From NCBI GenBank assembly GCA_964530165.1, contig CAZGYE010000006.1:1-49104 (forward strand): DNA of 49,104 nucleotides, read 5' to 3'. Origin of the DNA: CAZGYE01 sp964530165 (lineage in GTDB: Bacteria; Planctomycetota; Planctomycetia; Planctomycetales; Planctomycetaceae). The position numbers and the translations under genes were made by a program. The notes beneath the pieces are model-generated. The model was not told where the DNA came from. It saw only the letters and a program-made list of their open reading frames with translations, and did not search any database. Positions within the stretch are counted from its first letter, which is position 1. The number at the start of each line of letters is the position of its first letter. Shown here piece after piece: positions 24,145 through 32,468 of the stretch.

Positions 24145-25189
24145 GGTGGAATCGCTGCTGGCGGCTTTGGACCCCGGGTCAAAAGCCGCTGCGCCCAAAC
24201 CGGTCCTGCGGCGCATGGACGATCTGAACGCCCAGGTCAGCGTCTATGATTTCAAGCGCCCCGAGCGAGTCAGCAAAGAACAAATGCGGGCGTTCCAGGC
24301 GCTCCATGACGGATTCAGCCGGGAGTTCGGTGCGGCGCTGAGCGGGATGCTGCGCACGATTGTCGAAGTGAAACTGATCAGCGTCGATCAGCTGACGTAC
24401 AGCGAATTCGTCTTCAGCCTCGAAAACCCGACTTGTTTCAATCTGCTGTGGTCGGAAGGATTGGAAGGGCACATCATTCTCGATCTGAACCCGTCCATTA
24501 TCTTTCCGATCGTCGATCGGCTGCTGGGCGGAGGCAAGGAGGGCCAACACAGCTTTCCCAGCCGTGCGCTGACCGAAATCGAACTGCGGCTGGTTTCGCG
24601 AATCACCGAATTGGCCATCACGGGCCTGGAAAAGGCCTGGAGCAACCTGCGCCGACTGAAGCTCAAGGTTTCCCAGGTCGAAAGCAATCCCCAACTTGTG
24701 CAGATCGTTCCGCCGAACGAAGTGATTGTGCTGATTAGCTTCGAGATCACGATGAGCGAAATGCGGGGCATCATGAACCTCTGCATTCCGTTTAACACGA
24801 TCGAGCCGCTCGCCGGCAAGCTGTCGTCGGACGCGTGGTCGAGTTACAGCAAGAAGGTGACTGATCCTCGGCAGGCCTTCAACCTCGAAACCGGGCTGGC
24901 GACGGCCAGCATTGAGATGGTCGTGCACTTGGCCGAGGCAAAACTGACGGCTGCCGAGTTGCAGAGCCTTTCGGTCGGCGACGTCATTATGACCGAGAAA
25001 GAGCAGAACGAAGGAGTCAGGGTCTCTGTGGAAGGCCGCCCGATGTTTCTGGCCTATCCGGGACTGTACAAGGGCCACAAAGCGGTCCGCATTGGTCGAA
25101 CGATCGACCGGCCGAAAGACGTCGTCGAACAGAAACTCCAACAGCAGTCGCCAGAGAGTCAGAACGACTCAACGTCCGCGCCAGAATGA
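24119..25189 (+). CDS. fliM: Flagellar motor switch protein FliM
   Basis: 356 residues from ATG 24119 with GGAGG upstream. The N-terminal LSQNEVESLL is the CheY-P-binding peptide of FliM; the middle domain includes LTYSEFVFSLENPTCFNLL and the GGxG-type loop LLGGGKEG; the C-terminal SpoA domain ends in VEGRPMFLAYPGLYKGHKAV. FliM couples chemotaxis signalling to rotation in the cytoplasmic C-ring. No fliN or other flagellar gene is adjacent, which is unusual; it overlaps proA by 26 bp instead. Confidence 0.95.
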   Translation: MADVLSQNEVESLLAALDPGSKAAAPKPVLRRMDDLNAQVSVYDFKRPERVSKEQMRAFQALHDGFSREFGAALSGMLRTIVEVKLISVDQLTYSEFVFSLENPTCFNLLWSEGLEGHIILDLNPSIIFPIVDRLLGGGKEGQHSFPSRALTEIELRLVSRITELAITGLEKAWSNLRRLKLKVSQVESNPQLVQIVPPNEVIVLISFEITMSEMRGIMNLCIPFNTIEPLAGKLSSDAWSSYSKKVTDPRQAFNLETGLATASIEMVVHLAEAKLTAAELQSLSVGDVIMTEKEQNEGVRVSVEGRPMFLAYPGLYKGHKAVRIGRTIDRPKDVVEQKLQQQSPESQNDSTSAPE

Positions 25190-25327
25190 CGAAATAGGTT
25201 GCAGGCCGCCTTTTTGTGCCAAGTTCTTGACTCGAACGAAGTTCCGCGATAAAAGTACACATCGGGGATGTTTTGTGCGCAGAGGGGCGCGGAGAAAACT
25301 TGGTTGTCTGTCTGAGAGGGGTACGCG

Positions 25328-25837
25328 ATCGAAACGACGCACAGGGTGAACGATCAGGTTCGCATTACACCGGTCCGCGTGGTGGACCAGGATGGAAACA
25401 TGATGGGAATCATTCCCACGTCTGAAGCGCAGGAAATGGCAAACCAGGCGGGGCTCGATTTGGTCGAAGTCGCCCCGAACGTTCGGCCGCCTGTCTGCCG
25501 AATTATGGACTATGGCAAGTTCAAGTACGAGCAAAAGAAACGACTGACCAAGAACACCAAGCAGCATCACTCGCAGCTCAAAGAGATTCGGCTGAGACCC
25601 AAGACGGGCGATCACGACATCGACTTCAAGGTCAAGCGGGCCAGACAGTTCCTCGAGCACAAGGACAAAGTGAAAATCAACGTCATCTTCCGCGGCCGCG
25701 AGAATGCACATCACGACCGCGGCCGCGAAATGCTGTTGGACATCATCCAGGAGCTCGATGACATCGCCAAAGTGGAGAGAGAACCCCGTATGGAAAGCGG
25801 TCGGACCATGTCGACCGTGCTGGCACCGCGAAACTAG
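25328..25837 (+). CDS. infC: Translation initiation factor IF-3, probable AUC start codon
   Basis: IF-3 guards start-codon selection on the 30S subunit. The N-domain (RVNDQVRITPVRVVDQDG, EVAPNVRPPVCRIMDYGKFK) and the C-domain (KEIRLRPKTGDHDIDFKVK) are complete. Starting at ATC 25328 the protein is 169 residues and begins ETTHRVNDQVR, as in relatives; GAGGGG ends 6 nt before it. The alternative GTG at 25346 has no Shine-Dalgarno and would remove residues before RVNDQ. A non-canonical AUU/AUC/AUA start is the known basis of IF-3 autoregulation. It is followed by rpmI and rplT, the usual operon. Confidence 0.93.
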   Translation: METTHRVNDQVRITPVRVVDQDGNMMGIIPTSEAQEMANQAGLDLVEVAPNVRPPVCRIMDYGKFKYEQKKRLTKNTKQHHSQLKEIRLRPKTGDHDIDFKVKRARQFLEHKDKVKINVIFRGRENAHHDRGREMLLDIIQELDDIAKVEREPRMESGRTMSTVLAPRN

Positions 25838-25876
25838 CCCCCGCAGAAGAGTTCCACATTTTTCTGCCGTTGTCTC

Positions 25877-25906
25877 TGGAAAAAATCGTTTTGAGCCCAC
25901 TATAAT
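25877..25906 (+). promoter_or_regulatory. Possible promoter before rpmI
   Basis: TGGAAA (25877-25882) and a perfect TATAAT (25901-25906) are separated by 18 bp, in the 155-bp gap between infC and rpmI. This could let the ribosomal-protein genes be transcribed apart from infC. Confidence 0.4.
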
Positions 25907-25992
25907 GCGCTGCCTTGTGGCCGAGAGGATGGAACCGTCGGCCGGCAATCGTGTTGAGATTGGAATCATAGAAAACTTGGCGGTCCTCGAAC

Positions 25993-26193
25993 ATGCCCAA
26001 ACAAAAGACGCACAAAGGAATGAAGAAACGGTTCAAGCTGACGGCTTCGGGGAAGGTGAAACACCGCAAGGCCTTTCGTGGTCACTTGTTGAGCCATAAG
26101 AGCGGCCAGCGGAAGCGCCAGTTGCGTCCCGACGGGGTGGTGACCGGTGCCGCGGCGTCCGCCATCCGCAACGCGTTGCGACCCGGCCAGTGA
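25993..26193 (+). CDS. rpmI: 50S ribosomal protein L35 (bL35)
   Basis: 66 residues, very basic, beginning MPKQKTHKGMKKRFKLTASG with the typical GKVKHRKAFRGHLLSHKS segment. It has the normal length for bL35 and the normal place between infC and rplT. Confidence 0.97.
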   Translation: MPKQKTHKGMKKRFKLTASGKVKHRKAFRGHLLSHKSGQRKRQLRPDGVVTGAAASAIRNALRPGQ

Positions 26194-26227
26194 TCACGAT
26201 GTGTCCCAACTCGCGTAGAAAACTGTC

Positions 26228-26596
26228 ATGAGAATTACCAAAGGCTTAGCGCGCCACCGCGCGAAGAAACGGCTCTTTCGAGAGGCCCGCGGAAATGTCG
26301 GAGGCCGCAGCAAACTGCTGCGGACCGTCAAGGAAACGGTCATCCGCTCCCGCGCCTACGCTTACCGGGACCGTCGAACACGCAAACGGACGTTCCGGGC
26401 GCTTTGGATCACCCGTTTGACGGCTGCTTGCAGGCAGCGGGGTATGAGCTATTCCGCCTTCATTCACGGTCTACATGCGGCGGGCATCGCATTGAATCGG
26501 AAGACACTCAGCGAGTTGGCGATTTCCAATCCAAATGTGTTCGACGAAATCGTCGAAGCGGCCCAAGCGGCCCATGCTGCTTCTTCGGCTGCCTGA
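26228..26596 (+). CDS. rplT: 50S ribosomal protein L20 (bL20)
   Basis: 122 residues from ATG 26228, beginning MRITKGLARHRAKKRLFREA. The core RSRAYAYRDRRTRKRTFRAL and LWITRLTAACRQRGMSYS are conserved in bL20, which binds 23S rRNA early in 50S assembly and in many bacteria represses its own operon by binding the leader. It lies 34 bp after rpmI and 21 bp before pheS. Confidence 0.97.
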   Translation: MRITKGLARHRAKKRLFREARGNVGGRSKLLRTVKETVIRSRAYAYRDRRTRKRTFRALWITRLTAACRQRGMSYSAFIHGLHAAGIALNRKTLSELAISNPNVFDEIVEAAQAAHAASSAA

Positions 26597-26617
26597 CGTT
26601 GCCGCTGCTTTCGTGAT

Positions 26618-27658
26618 ATGGACCCCATCACCGCATTCAATCAGTACGAGCAAGCCGCGCTCGAGGCCATCGAGGCGACCGGCAATCTAGACGGCCTGGA
26701 AGCGATCCGCATTGAGTTTCTCGGCAAGAAAAAGGGGCGCTTGCGCGATCTGCAGGCCTTGCTCGGAAAGGCCGATGCCGGGCAGCGTCCTTTGCTGGGC
26801 AAACGCTTTAACGAGGTGAAGACTCGCGTCGAAAAAGCGTTGGGACAGCGGCAAGAGGAACTCACACGCCCCAAAGCCGCACTGTCTGGATTGGACATCA
26901 CTTTGCCGGGCACTGAGCTTCAGTTGGGGCGAAAGCATCCGCTGACGCAGACCATCGAGGAGTTCAAGGACCTGATGGGCCGTTTCGGCTTCTCAGTAGC
27001 CGAAGGACCCGAAATCGAGGACGAGTATCACAACTTTGTTGCGCTGAACATTCCGCCCGAGCACCCGGCCCGCGACCCGTTGGACAACTTCTACCTGGCT
27101 GCAGCCGAAAGTGCTGCCGGTGAGGGTGCCGCCACTGGCGGTGAGGGTGCCGCCACTGGCGGTCCGATGTTGCTGCGCAGCCAGACGTCGACCGTGCAGA
27201 TCCGGGTGATGGAGCAGACCGCGCCGCCGGTGCGGATCGTCTCGCTGGGCCGCGTCTACCGTCCCGACACCATCGACGCGACGCATTCCTGCATGTTCCA
27301 TCAGATGGAGGGGCTAATGGTCGGCGAAGCGGTGAACATGGCCCAGTTGAAGACCGTGCTGCGGATGTTCGCCACGGCCTATCTGGGACACGATGTGCGG
27401 ATTCGGTTTCGGCCGTCGTTCTTCCCGTTCACCGAACCGAGTGTGGAAGTCGACATGGATTGGGACGACGACTGGCTCGAGATCGGCGGGGCCGGCATGG
27501 TCGACCCAAACGTCCTGACGACGGTCGGTTACGATCCGGACGTCGTCAGCGGCTTCGCCTTCGGCCTGGGGATCGAACGATTCTGCATGAAACGTCACGG
27601 AATCAACGACATCCGCCGCTTCTTCGAAAACGACGTCCGCTTCCTGCAACAGTTCTGA
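26618..27658 (+). CDS. pheS: Phenylalanyl-tRNA synthetase alpha subunit with an in-frame repeat insertion
   Basis: 346 residues from ATG 26618. The N-terminal coiled-coil domain (about 1-95) binds tRNA; the class II catalytic core follows with HPLTQTIEEF, VAEGPEIEDEYHNF, motif 2 RVYRPDTIDATHSCMFHQ, RFRPSFFPFTEPS and motif 3 GFAFGLGIERFCMK. Between DNFYL and LLRSQTSTVQIR lies an insert of about 20 residues made of two GEGAATG repeats (27119-27160), where relatives have almost nothing. The partner gene pheT is not downstream; a convergent gene follows instead. Confidence 0.96.
   Translation: MDPITAFNQYEQAALEAIEATGNLDGLEAIRIEFLGKKKGRLRDLQALLGKADAGQRPLLGKRFNEVKTRVEKALGQRQEELTRPKAALSGLDITLPGTELQLGRKHPLTQTIEEFKDLMGRFGFSVAEGPEIEDEYHNFVALNIPPEHPARDPLDNFYLAAAESAAGEGAATGGEGAATGGPMLLRSQTSTVQIRVMEQTAPPVRIVSLGRVYRPDTIDATHSCMFHQMEGLMVGEAVNMAQLKTVLRMFATAYLGHDVRIRFRPSFFPFTEPSVEVDMDWDDDWLEIGGAGMVDPNVLTTVGYDPDVVSGFAFGLGIERFCMKRHGINDIRRFFENDVRFLQQF
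27119..27160 (+). repeat. 21-bp tandem repeat with palindromic core inside pheS
   Basis: Two exact 21-bp units (27119-27139, 27140-27160), each containing CCGCC-ACT-GGCGG, a 5-bp stem with a 3-nt loop, encoding GEGAATG in frame. The period and layout match those of the apbE repeat although the sequence differs. Confidence 0.9.
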
Positions 27659-27708
27659 CGCTGAACGGTTCAAATTGCTGTAGAGACCGACCATCCACTC
27701 ACTACGAA

Positions 27709-28929
27709 TCACGAATCACGTTCCGCCGCCACCTCGTCGGCCCAGCTTTCGAGCATGTCGAATTGCCTTTGAAAGCGGGGCTCTTGGATTCCCATCGGGC
27801 TTTTGAAAAACGAGCAGAGGTGCGATATCAGGCCGCGTTTTCCACGTCGATGCTCGCGCTCGGTGAAGCGGACCAGGTCGAGCACCAGCGGAGCCGCCAG
27901 TAGTGAGTCGCAGCCTTGCCAGGTAAACTGCAGCGTCATGTTCGTATCGAGGAAACCCTGAAAGTGGATATGATCCCAGGCGGTCTTCCAGTCGGCCATC
28001 GAGCGGATGTACTCAATCGAAACCAACGTCTGCGGTTGATAGCCGAGAATCTCCCTCAGCAGATGATCTTTGGAGTGAATCTTGTTGGCCTTGTTGACGG
28101 GGTCGTCGAGGACTTTGCCGTCCAGGTTGCCGAAAATGTTGTGTCCGACCCAGCTCATCACCTGCAGATGCCGGGCGGCAAACATGGGGGCCAGCGCACT
28201 TTTCATCAGGGTTTCGCCGGTTTTGCCGTCGCAGCCAACGTGCAGCACGCCGCGCTCGAGCGCTAAGTCATTCAGGGCCGGCAGATTGGAACCGATCGAC
28301 GGCGTGAAGTTGACGTAGGAGCATTCCTTCAGCATGGCAGCCACGGCGTATATCGAGCTGGCGGGAATGGGCGAGTCCTCCGATTCATCGAGAGTTTTCG
28401 AGAGCTCCGGCCAGCTCATCCGGCGAGCGTCGCTGTCGAACGGCGGTTCGGTCGATGCCAAATTGACCACGATCACGTGATCGAGCTTGTGTGTTTCCCG
28501 GAACTGGGCGAGGTCGGCCGAGATGCGCTCGACGGCCTGGGCAGGCCGTTCGCCGCAAGTCTGTTTCGTCTTCGGCGAAGCCAACGACGCGATTGTCGCG
28601 CCGACGTTGATCAGCGTACCGGTGCGGACGTTGCCGTCGAACTGTTCGAGCGTCTCTCGGACGGCAGACAGCAGATCCCGGTCGAACACGCGCGAATGAT
28701 TATGCAGCAGCTCGGCTTCCGCAACATAGCCGGCATCGCGGATTTCGTGCCCACCGACGACAAACTGGCTCCAGTCCGCCAGCTCCAGATCAGCGAATCG
28801 AGGCAGCGCACTGACCAAACCGGTTTCGCTGGCAACTCCCTGCTGCAGCCCCGCCAACCCGACTGCGGCCGACGTCGATACGCCGCCCCAAGCGCCGATC
28901 AGCCAGATTCCGATCCTCTCATTTGCCAT
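27709..28929 (-). CDS. ino1: Inositol-3-phosphate synthase
   Basis: NAD-dependent conversion of glucose-6-phosphate to myo-inositol-3-phosphate. The 406-residue protein from ATG 28929 has the Rossmann start IGIWLIGAWGGVSTSAAVGL, the central VNLASTEPP and FTPSIGSNLPAL segments, the family core VGCDGKTGETLMKSALAPMF, and GHNIFGNLDGKVL; Lys residues in HSKDHLL and GKTGET fit the active site. The length fits the bacterial/archaeal type. The product could feed inositol lipids or compatible solutes. It converges with pheS and stands alone. Confidence 0.9.
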   Translation of the reverse strand: MANERIGIWLIGAWGGVSTSAAVGLAGLQQGVASETGLVSALPRFADLELADWSQFVVGGHEIRDAGYVAEAELLHNHSRVFDRDLLSAVRETLEQFDGNVRTGTLINVGATIASLASPKTKQTCGERPAQAVERISADLAQFRETHKLDHVIVVNLASTEPPFDSDARRMSWPELSKTLDESEDSPIPASSIYAVAAMLKECSYVNFTPSIGSNLPALNDLALERGVLHVGCDGKTGETLMKSALAPMFAARHLQVMSWVGHNIFGNLDGKVLDDPVNKANKIHSKDHLLREILGYQPQTLVSIEYIRSMADWKTAWDHIHFQGFLDTNMTLQFTWQGCDSLLAAPLVLDLVRFTEREHRRGKRGLISHLCSFFKSPMGIQEPRFQRQFDMLESWADEVAAERDS

Positions 28930-29239
28930 GGCAGTCGTTTATCTCCCGAAGTTTTCCTCAAGAGGCTCCGTAGACCGCGGAATAGATTACTGTATCAGAT
29001 TCTCGGCGGTCGTTCGAGCCAAGCCCAGACGAGTAGGCCAGCAGCCAGTGGCAGAGGCACAAAGTGACAAAGGCACAAAGTGACAAAGGCACAAAGTGGC
29101 AGAGGCACACAGTCCCTACAGGGTCCAGCCTTGTGACTCTGCATGCGGCACAACAGCAACCAGTTTCGCCGTTCCCTCGGGGGCATTGTGACGCAGCGGA
29201 CAGCCGGCTGTCAATTTGTCTGTTGGTGGCTGTTCCTCT
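28930..29239. other. Intergenic region with a 16-bp tandem repeat
   Basis: About 310 bp between the inositol-phosphate synthase start and the methyltransferase stop. Apart from the tandem repeat at 29049-29112 I see no gene or clear signal. Confidence 0.5.
29049..29112. repeat. 16-bp tandem repeat, four units
   Basis: Four consecutive 16-bp units, TGRCARAGGCACAMAG in consensus; the two central units are identical and the two outer ones share the same two changes near the start. Confidence 0.9.
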
Positions 29240-29968
29240 TCACGCAGCCCGACGTCGATGGACCACTTCCGTCGCCGCCAAGCAGCAGGAACCAGCCATC
29301 GATTGGGCGGCCGCATCGGCCAGACGCAGCCATCCAGAGCGAGGGAGAGTTGGTTCGGGCAGTTGAACGGTCGCCGTCAAGAATCCGGAACGCGGCTGGC
29401 GCCTAAGAATCCGTTCCCAAGAGGTCGCTCTGGTCAGTCGGTCGGGAAAGTCGCGGGTGCTCGACGATCCCCCAAAGGCAGCCAAATGTTGTCGGTAGCA
29501 TCCGGAAGTGTGGATTGGGAGTTCTTCCAGTGCAGCGGAACCGTATTGTGCCAGGAGGATCAGATATCCGCCCGGACGAACGCACGCTAACAACTCAGCC
29601 GTCGTCCGGAATGCGGCCGGCGAGAAGAGATTGTCTCGGTGTGTCCTCAGCCGGCGGACCAGTACAGCGTCGAATCGACCACCGCCCAGCGGAATGGCAC
29701 CTTCAGTGCGGCCACAGTGGACCTCGACCTGAGGCGTCCGGAGGTGCTCCGTCGCGACATGTTCAGACGGTTCCTCAAGGCCTACGGCGTCGATGCCCAG
29801 ATGATCGAAAAAGTTCACCAGATCACCCCATCCATAACCGGCGGCCAGAACACGTGATCCGATTCCCAGCTCGTGCGAGAACAAAAGGTGCCGAAGCAAC
29901 TTTGGCGGCAAAGACGGACGAACCGCTGAATTGGCCCAACCAGTCTCGGAATGCTGCGACCAGGTCAT
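29240..29968 (-). CDS. Class I SAM-dependent methyltransferase-like protein
   Basis: 242 residues from ATG 29968. The segment GSRVLAAGYGWGDLVNFF followed by DAVGLEEPSEHV matches motif I and the acidic end of strand 2 of Rossmann methyltransferases, and FDAVLVRRL plus LLACVRPGGYLILLA match strands 4 and 5. Motif I is altered (AGYGWGD rather than the usual DxGCGxG), so activity and substrate are uncertain. The last 70 residues are Arg/Pro/Ala-rich without a recognised domain. No functional link to the neighbours is evident. Confidence 0.65.
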   Translation of the reverse strand: MTWSQHSETGWANSAVRPSLPPKLLRHLLFSHELGIGSRVLAAGYGWGDLVNFFDHLGIDAVGLEEPSEHVATEHLRTPQVEVHCGRTEGAIPLGGGRFDAVLVRRLRTHRDNLFSPAAFRTTAELLACVRPGGYLILLAQYGSAALEELPIHTSGCYRQHLAAFGGSSSTRDFPDRLTRATSWERILRRQPRSGFLTATVQLPEPTLPRSGWLRLADAAAQSMAGSCCLAATEVVHRRRAA

Positions 29969-30172
29969 AACACGTCTCCCGGATTGACAAGCCGACGCGG
30001 CGAAAAGTCAACAAGAAGGCGACGCACCTTATCGCGGTGGTGTCCTCAGGTCAATACAGAGATCGCCAAACTGCCGAACCGCTCTTCCGGGAGAGAGGAT
30101 CCGTGGCTGTTTTCCGGCGCGACCAGCAACAACGGAAGCGGGGATGTGTTTCGAATTCCGTGTCGGGAGAGT

Positions 30173-32089
30173 TTACTCGCCCGCCACAGCGTACTGAGCA
30201 GGTTCCAAGACGAAAGTTTGCAGCGATTTGCGGCCGTTGAACAGATACAAACGGTTTCTGTACCAAACGGCGTGATCGAGGGAACCGTCCACCAGGTCGC
30301 CGCTGCCCGTCATCAGGACGACGTCGTATCCGTCCGCCGCAGGGGCGTACTTGCTGGGATTCGCGTCGAATTTTTCCTTCGCCTCAGACGAAGAGAAGGT
30401 GTAGATTTTCGTGCCATAAGACGAAGCGAAATGCGGATTCGAATCGACGAGGTCCCGTCGATCCCGCAGGGCGACTGGGCAAAAGCCCTTGAGACCTGTT
30501 TGCCCTTTCCGTTCGGCGATCCGCCGCATCTTGTCGCTGTCGTCTTCGGCTTGGGTTGACTTTTTATCAGCGACAACTTTGGCGTTCTTGATCTCCGGCT
30601 CGTGGAGGTGCGAAGTCGCTACCGACTTGGGAGCGGCAGTGGCCTTTTTCGCGACGGTGGGTTCCTTGATTTCCGGGTCGTGGCGGTGCGGAGTCTCTGC
30701 CAACTTGGGATCGGCGTCGGGCTTCTTCGCGACGGCGGGTCCGTCGTTCGGGACCTCACTCGCCACCGGCTTCTCGGACACCTTGTCATCCTGGTCGTTA
30801 TCGTCGAGTGTCAAGCCGGTGAAGGGATTGGTGCGGCGATCCGCCTCAGTTTCGGAAACGTCGGGGAACGGGTTTTCCATGCCGCCAAGGCCTTCTTCGG
30901 CGGTCTTGGTAGGTGCAGGCTTCAGCTTGGCGTCGGATTTTGCCTTCGCAATTTGCTCAGGCTTGATCTGTGGCTTCGTTTGCGGCTTCTGAATCGAGGC
31001 CGCTTGCCGCGCCACTTGTTGCGTTTGTCTTGGCTGCGCAGAAGGCTGCTTCGTGCGTCGCCGCATCAGGAAGCTAGGCAGCAGTCCGGGTCTTTTGTTT
31101 GCTCTGGTGAGGTTCGTCCCGGCAGGCGGCCGGTGAGTGAGACTGCGCGTTCTGCTGGGAGAGTGACTGTGAGCGTGCGGCGTGTCATGCCGCCGCGCAT
31201 GGGCCGTGGTCCGCGGCGGCGTCCGATGCTTGCGATTACTGAACGGAAAGAGCCGTTGCAGGAAATTGGGTGCAGAGTCTCGTTTTTGATGAGTTGCCGG
31301 GACTCTCTTGGTCAAGTCGCGGGACTGAGTGGTTTTCTTGGCGGCCTCGGTTGTTTTCGGCAGTTCGGAGAGCTTCATGGAAGGCATCTGCCGGCCGTCG
31401 CGCTGATAGAGTTCCTCCAGGTGCTGCTGAACCTTTGTGTTCTGTTTCGATGGGGCAGCACTTTTGGCCGCCGGCGCAGCATTCTTGGCCGCTGAGACAC
31501 CAGTCTTGGTTGGAGAAGCGGTTTCGGCAGCCGTTTGCCGGATGACGGATCGCATAGCGGCCGGCGAAATCGGTCGGTGTCGGAGAGCAGGTGATTTGGA
31601 GCCGGTGACGGTTCGTTGCGGCGCCGCGCGCATCGAGCGGCTGCGATTGCGCCTGAAAATCGCACTGAGCGGTTTCCAGAATCTCTTGAGCGGAGACAGA
31701 CCCGAACCAGATGCCGGTTGACTGCCGATGGACTTCCGTCCCACCTGATGACGGACGACCGGGCCTGTCCTGCGGACGACAGTGTGGCCGTCTGAGGCAA
31801 TGGGGCCTTTCTGGATTTCGCGGGCAGCGACGCCCTGGTGTAGCGGAGGGGCCTTCTTTTTCCCCCGGCGAGAGTAAATCGCGTCCAGTTCTCGTTGGAC
31901 GGCACTTTTCGCAATCTGCTGCGGATTCCGTTTCGCGCTCTGTGCCGGAAAACCTGAAGCTCCCTGCACGCCCGAGGCTGAACTATTGGCCCCCGTTTGT
32001 GCGATCAGAGTCATTGGCCCGGCCAAGAACAGTCCGGTTACTGACAGCCACAGACTGCAGCGGGCGCAAGAAGCAAGTCGTGAATTCAT
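30173..32089 (-). CDS. Secreted low-complexity protein with two C-terminal YHS-like domains
   Basis: 638 residues from ATG 32089; the longer frame to 32164 has no signal. A signal peptide (LWLSVTGLFLAGPMTLIAQ) is followed by some 490 residues rich in Lys, Pro, Ala, Ser, Arg and Thr with no visible fold and a near-repeated unit (EIKEPTVAKKATAAPKSVAT, then EIKNAKVVADKK). The last 105 residues hold two tandem YHS-like modules: GFCPVALRDRRDLVD..YTFSSSEAKEKFDANPSKYAP and GYDVVLMTGSGDLVD..YLFNGRKSLQTFVLEPAQYA. YHS domains are associated with metal (copper) proteins, but the second copy lacks the cysteine. Probably a cell-envelope protein; function unknown. Confidence 0.75.
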   Translation of the reverse strand: MNSRLASCARCSLWLSVTGLFLAGPMTLIAQTGANSSASGVQGASGFPAQSAKRNPQQIAKSAVQRELDAIYSRRGKKKAPPLHQGVAAREIQKGPIASDGHTVVRRTGPVVRHQVGRKSIGSQPASGSGLSPLKRFWKPLSAIFRRNRSRSMRAAPQRTVTGSKSPALRHRPISPAAMRSVIRQTAAETASPTKTGVSAAKNAAPAAKSAAPSKQNTKVQQHLEELYQRDGRQMPSMKLSELPKTTEAAKKTTQSRDLTKRVPATHQKRDSAPNFLQRLFPFSNRKHRTPPRTTAHARRHDTPHAHSHSPSRTRSLTHRPPAGTNLTRANKRPGLLPSFLMRRRTKQPSAQPRQTQQVARQAASIQKPQTKPQIKPEQIAKAKSDAKLKPAPTKTAEEGLGGMENPFPDVSETEADRRTNPFTGLTLDDNDQDDKVSEKPVASEVPNDGPAVAKKPDADPKLAETPHRHDPEIKEPTVAKKATAAPKSVATSHLHEPEIKNAKVVADKKSTQAEDDSDKMRRIAERKGQTGLKGFCPVALRDRRDLVDSNPHFASSYGTKIYTFSSSEAKEKFDANPSKYAPAADGYDVVLMTGSGDLVDGSLDHAVWYRNRLYLFNGRKSLQTFVLEPAQYAVAGE

Positions 32090-32468
32090 GTCCAATTGTC
32101 TCCTAGTATCTCCTGGAGTCATCCACCAGCAGCAGCCTTGCTGCAGAAGTGACGAGCGACGCATCCGGCAAAACTGTTCGGATACGATGAGTTCATCGCT
32201 TCGGAATGTTGCACTTAGGCGTCAGGTCGAGGATAATTGCGACAACCGTAGCAACCATAGCAATCGTTTGTCGCACTCTCTCTATCGTCGCCCATCAGAG
32301 GGGATTTTGATGCCTATACGGTTTTTGAGTCCGAATCGTGACGAGCGTCCGGCACAATCGGAACGAGCGGCAAAGTTTTGGCATCTTCCGTGGTTTCCCA
32401 ATATTTCGGAGTCTCACTGCTGGGGAGTGTTTCACCCGCGGCCTTCGTAACTCATCCCAAGCGATGGA
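32090..32468. other. Intergenic region between divergent genes
   Basis: About 380 bp containing the promoters of the YHS protein and sppA. The only structure I note is GCGACAA (32239-32245) facing TTGTCGC (32268-32274), around a short AGCAACCATAGCAA repeat. No gene is supported. Confidence 0.45.
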
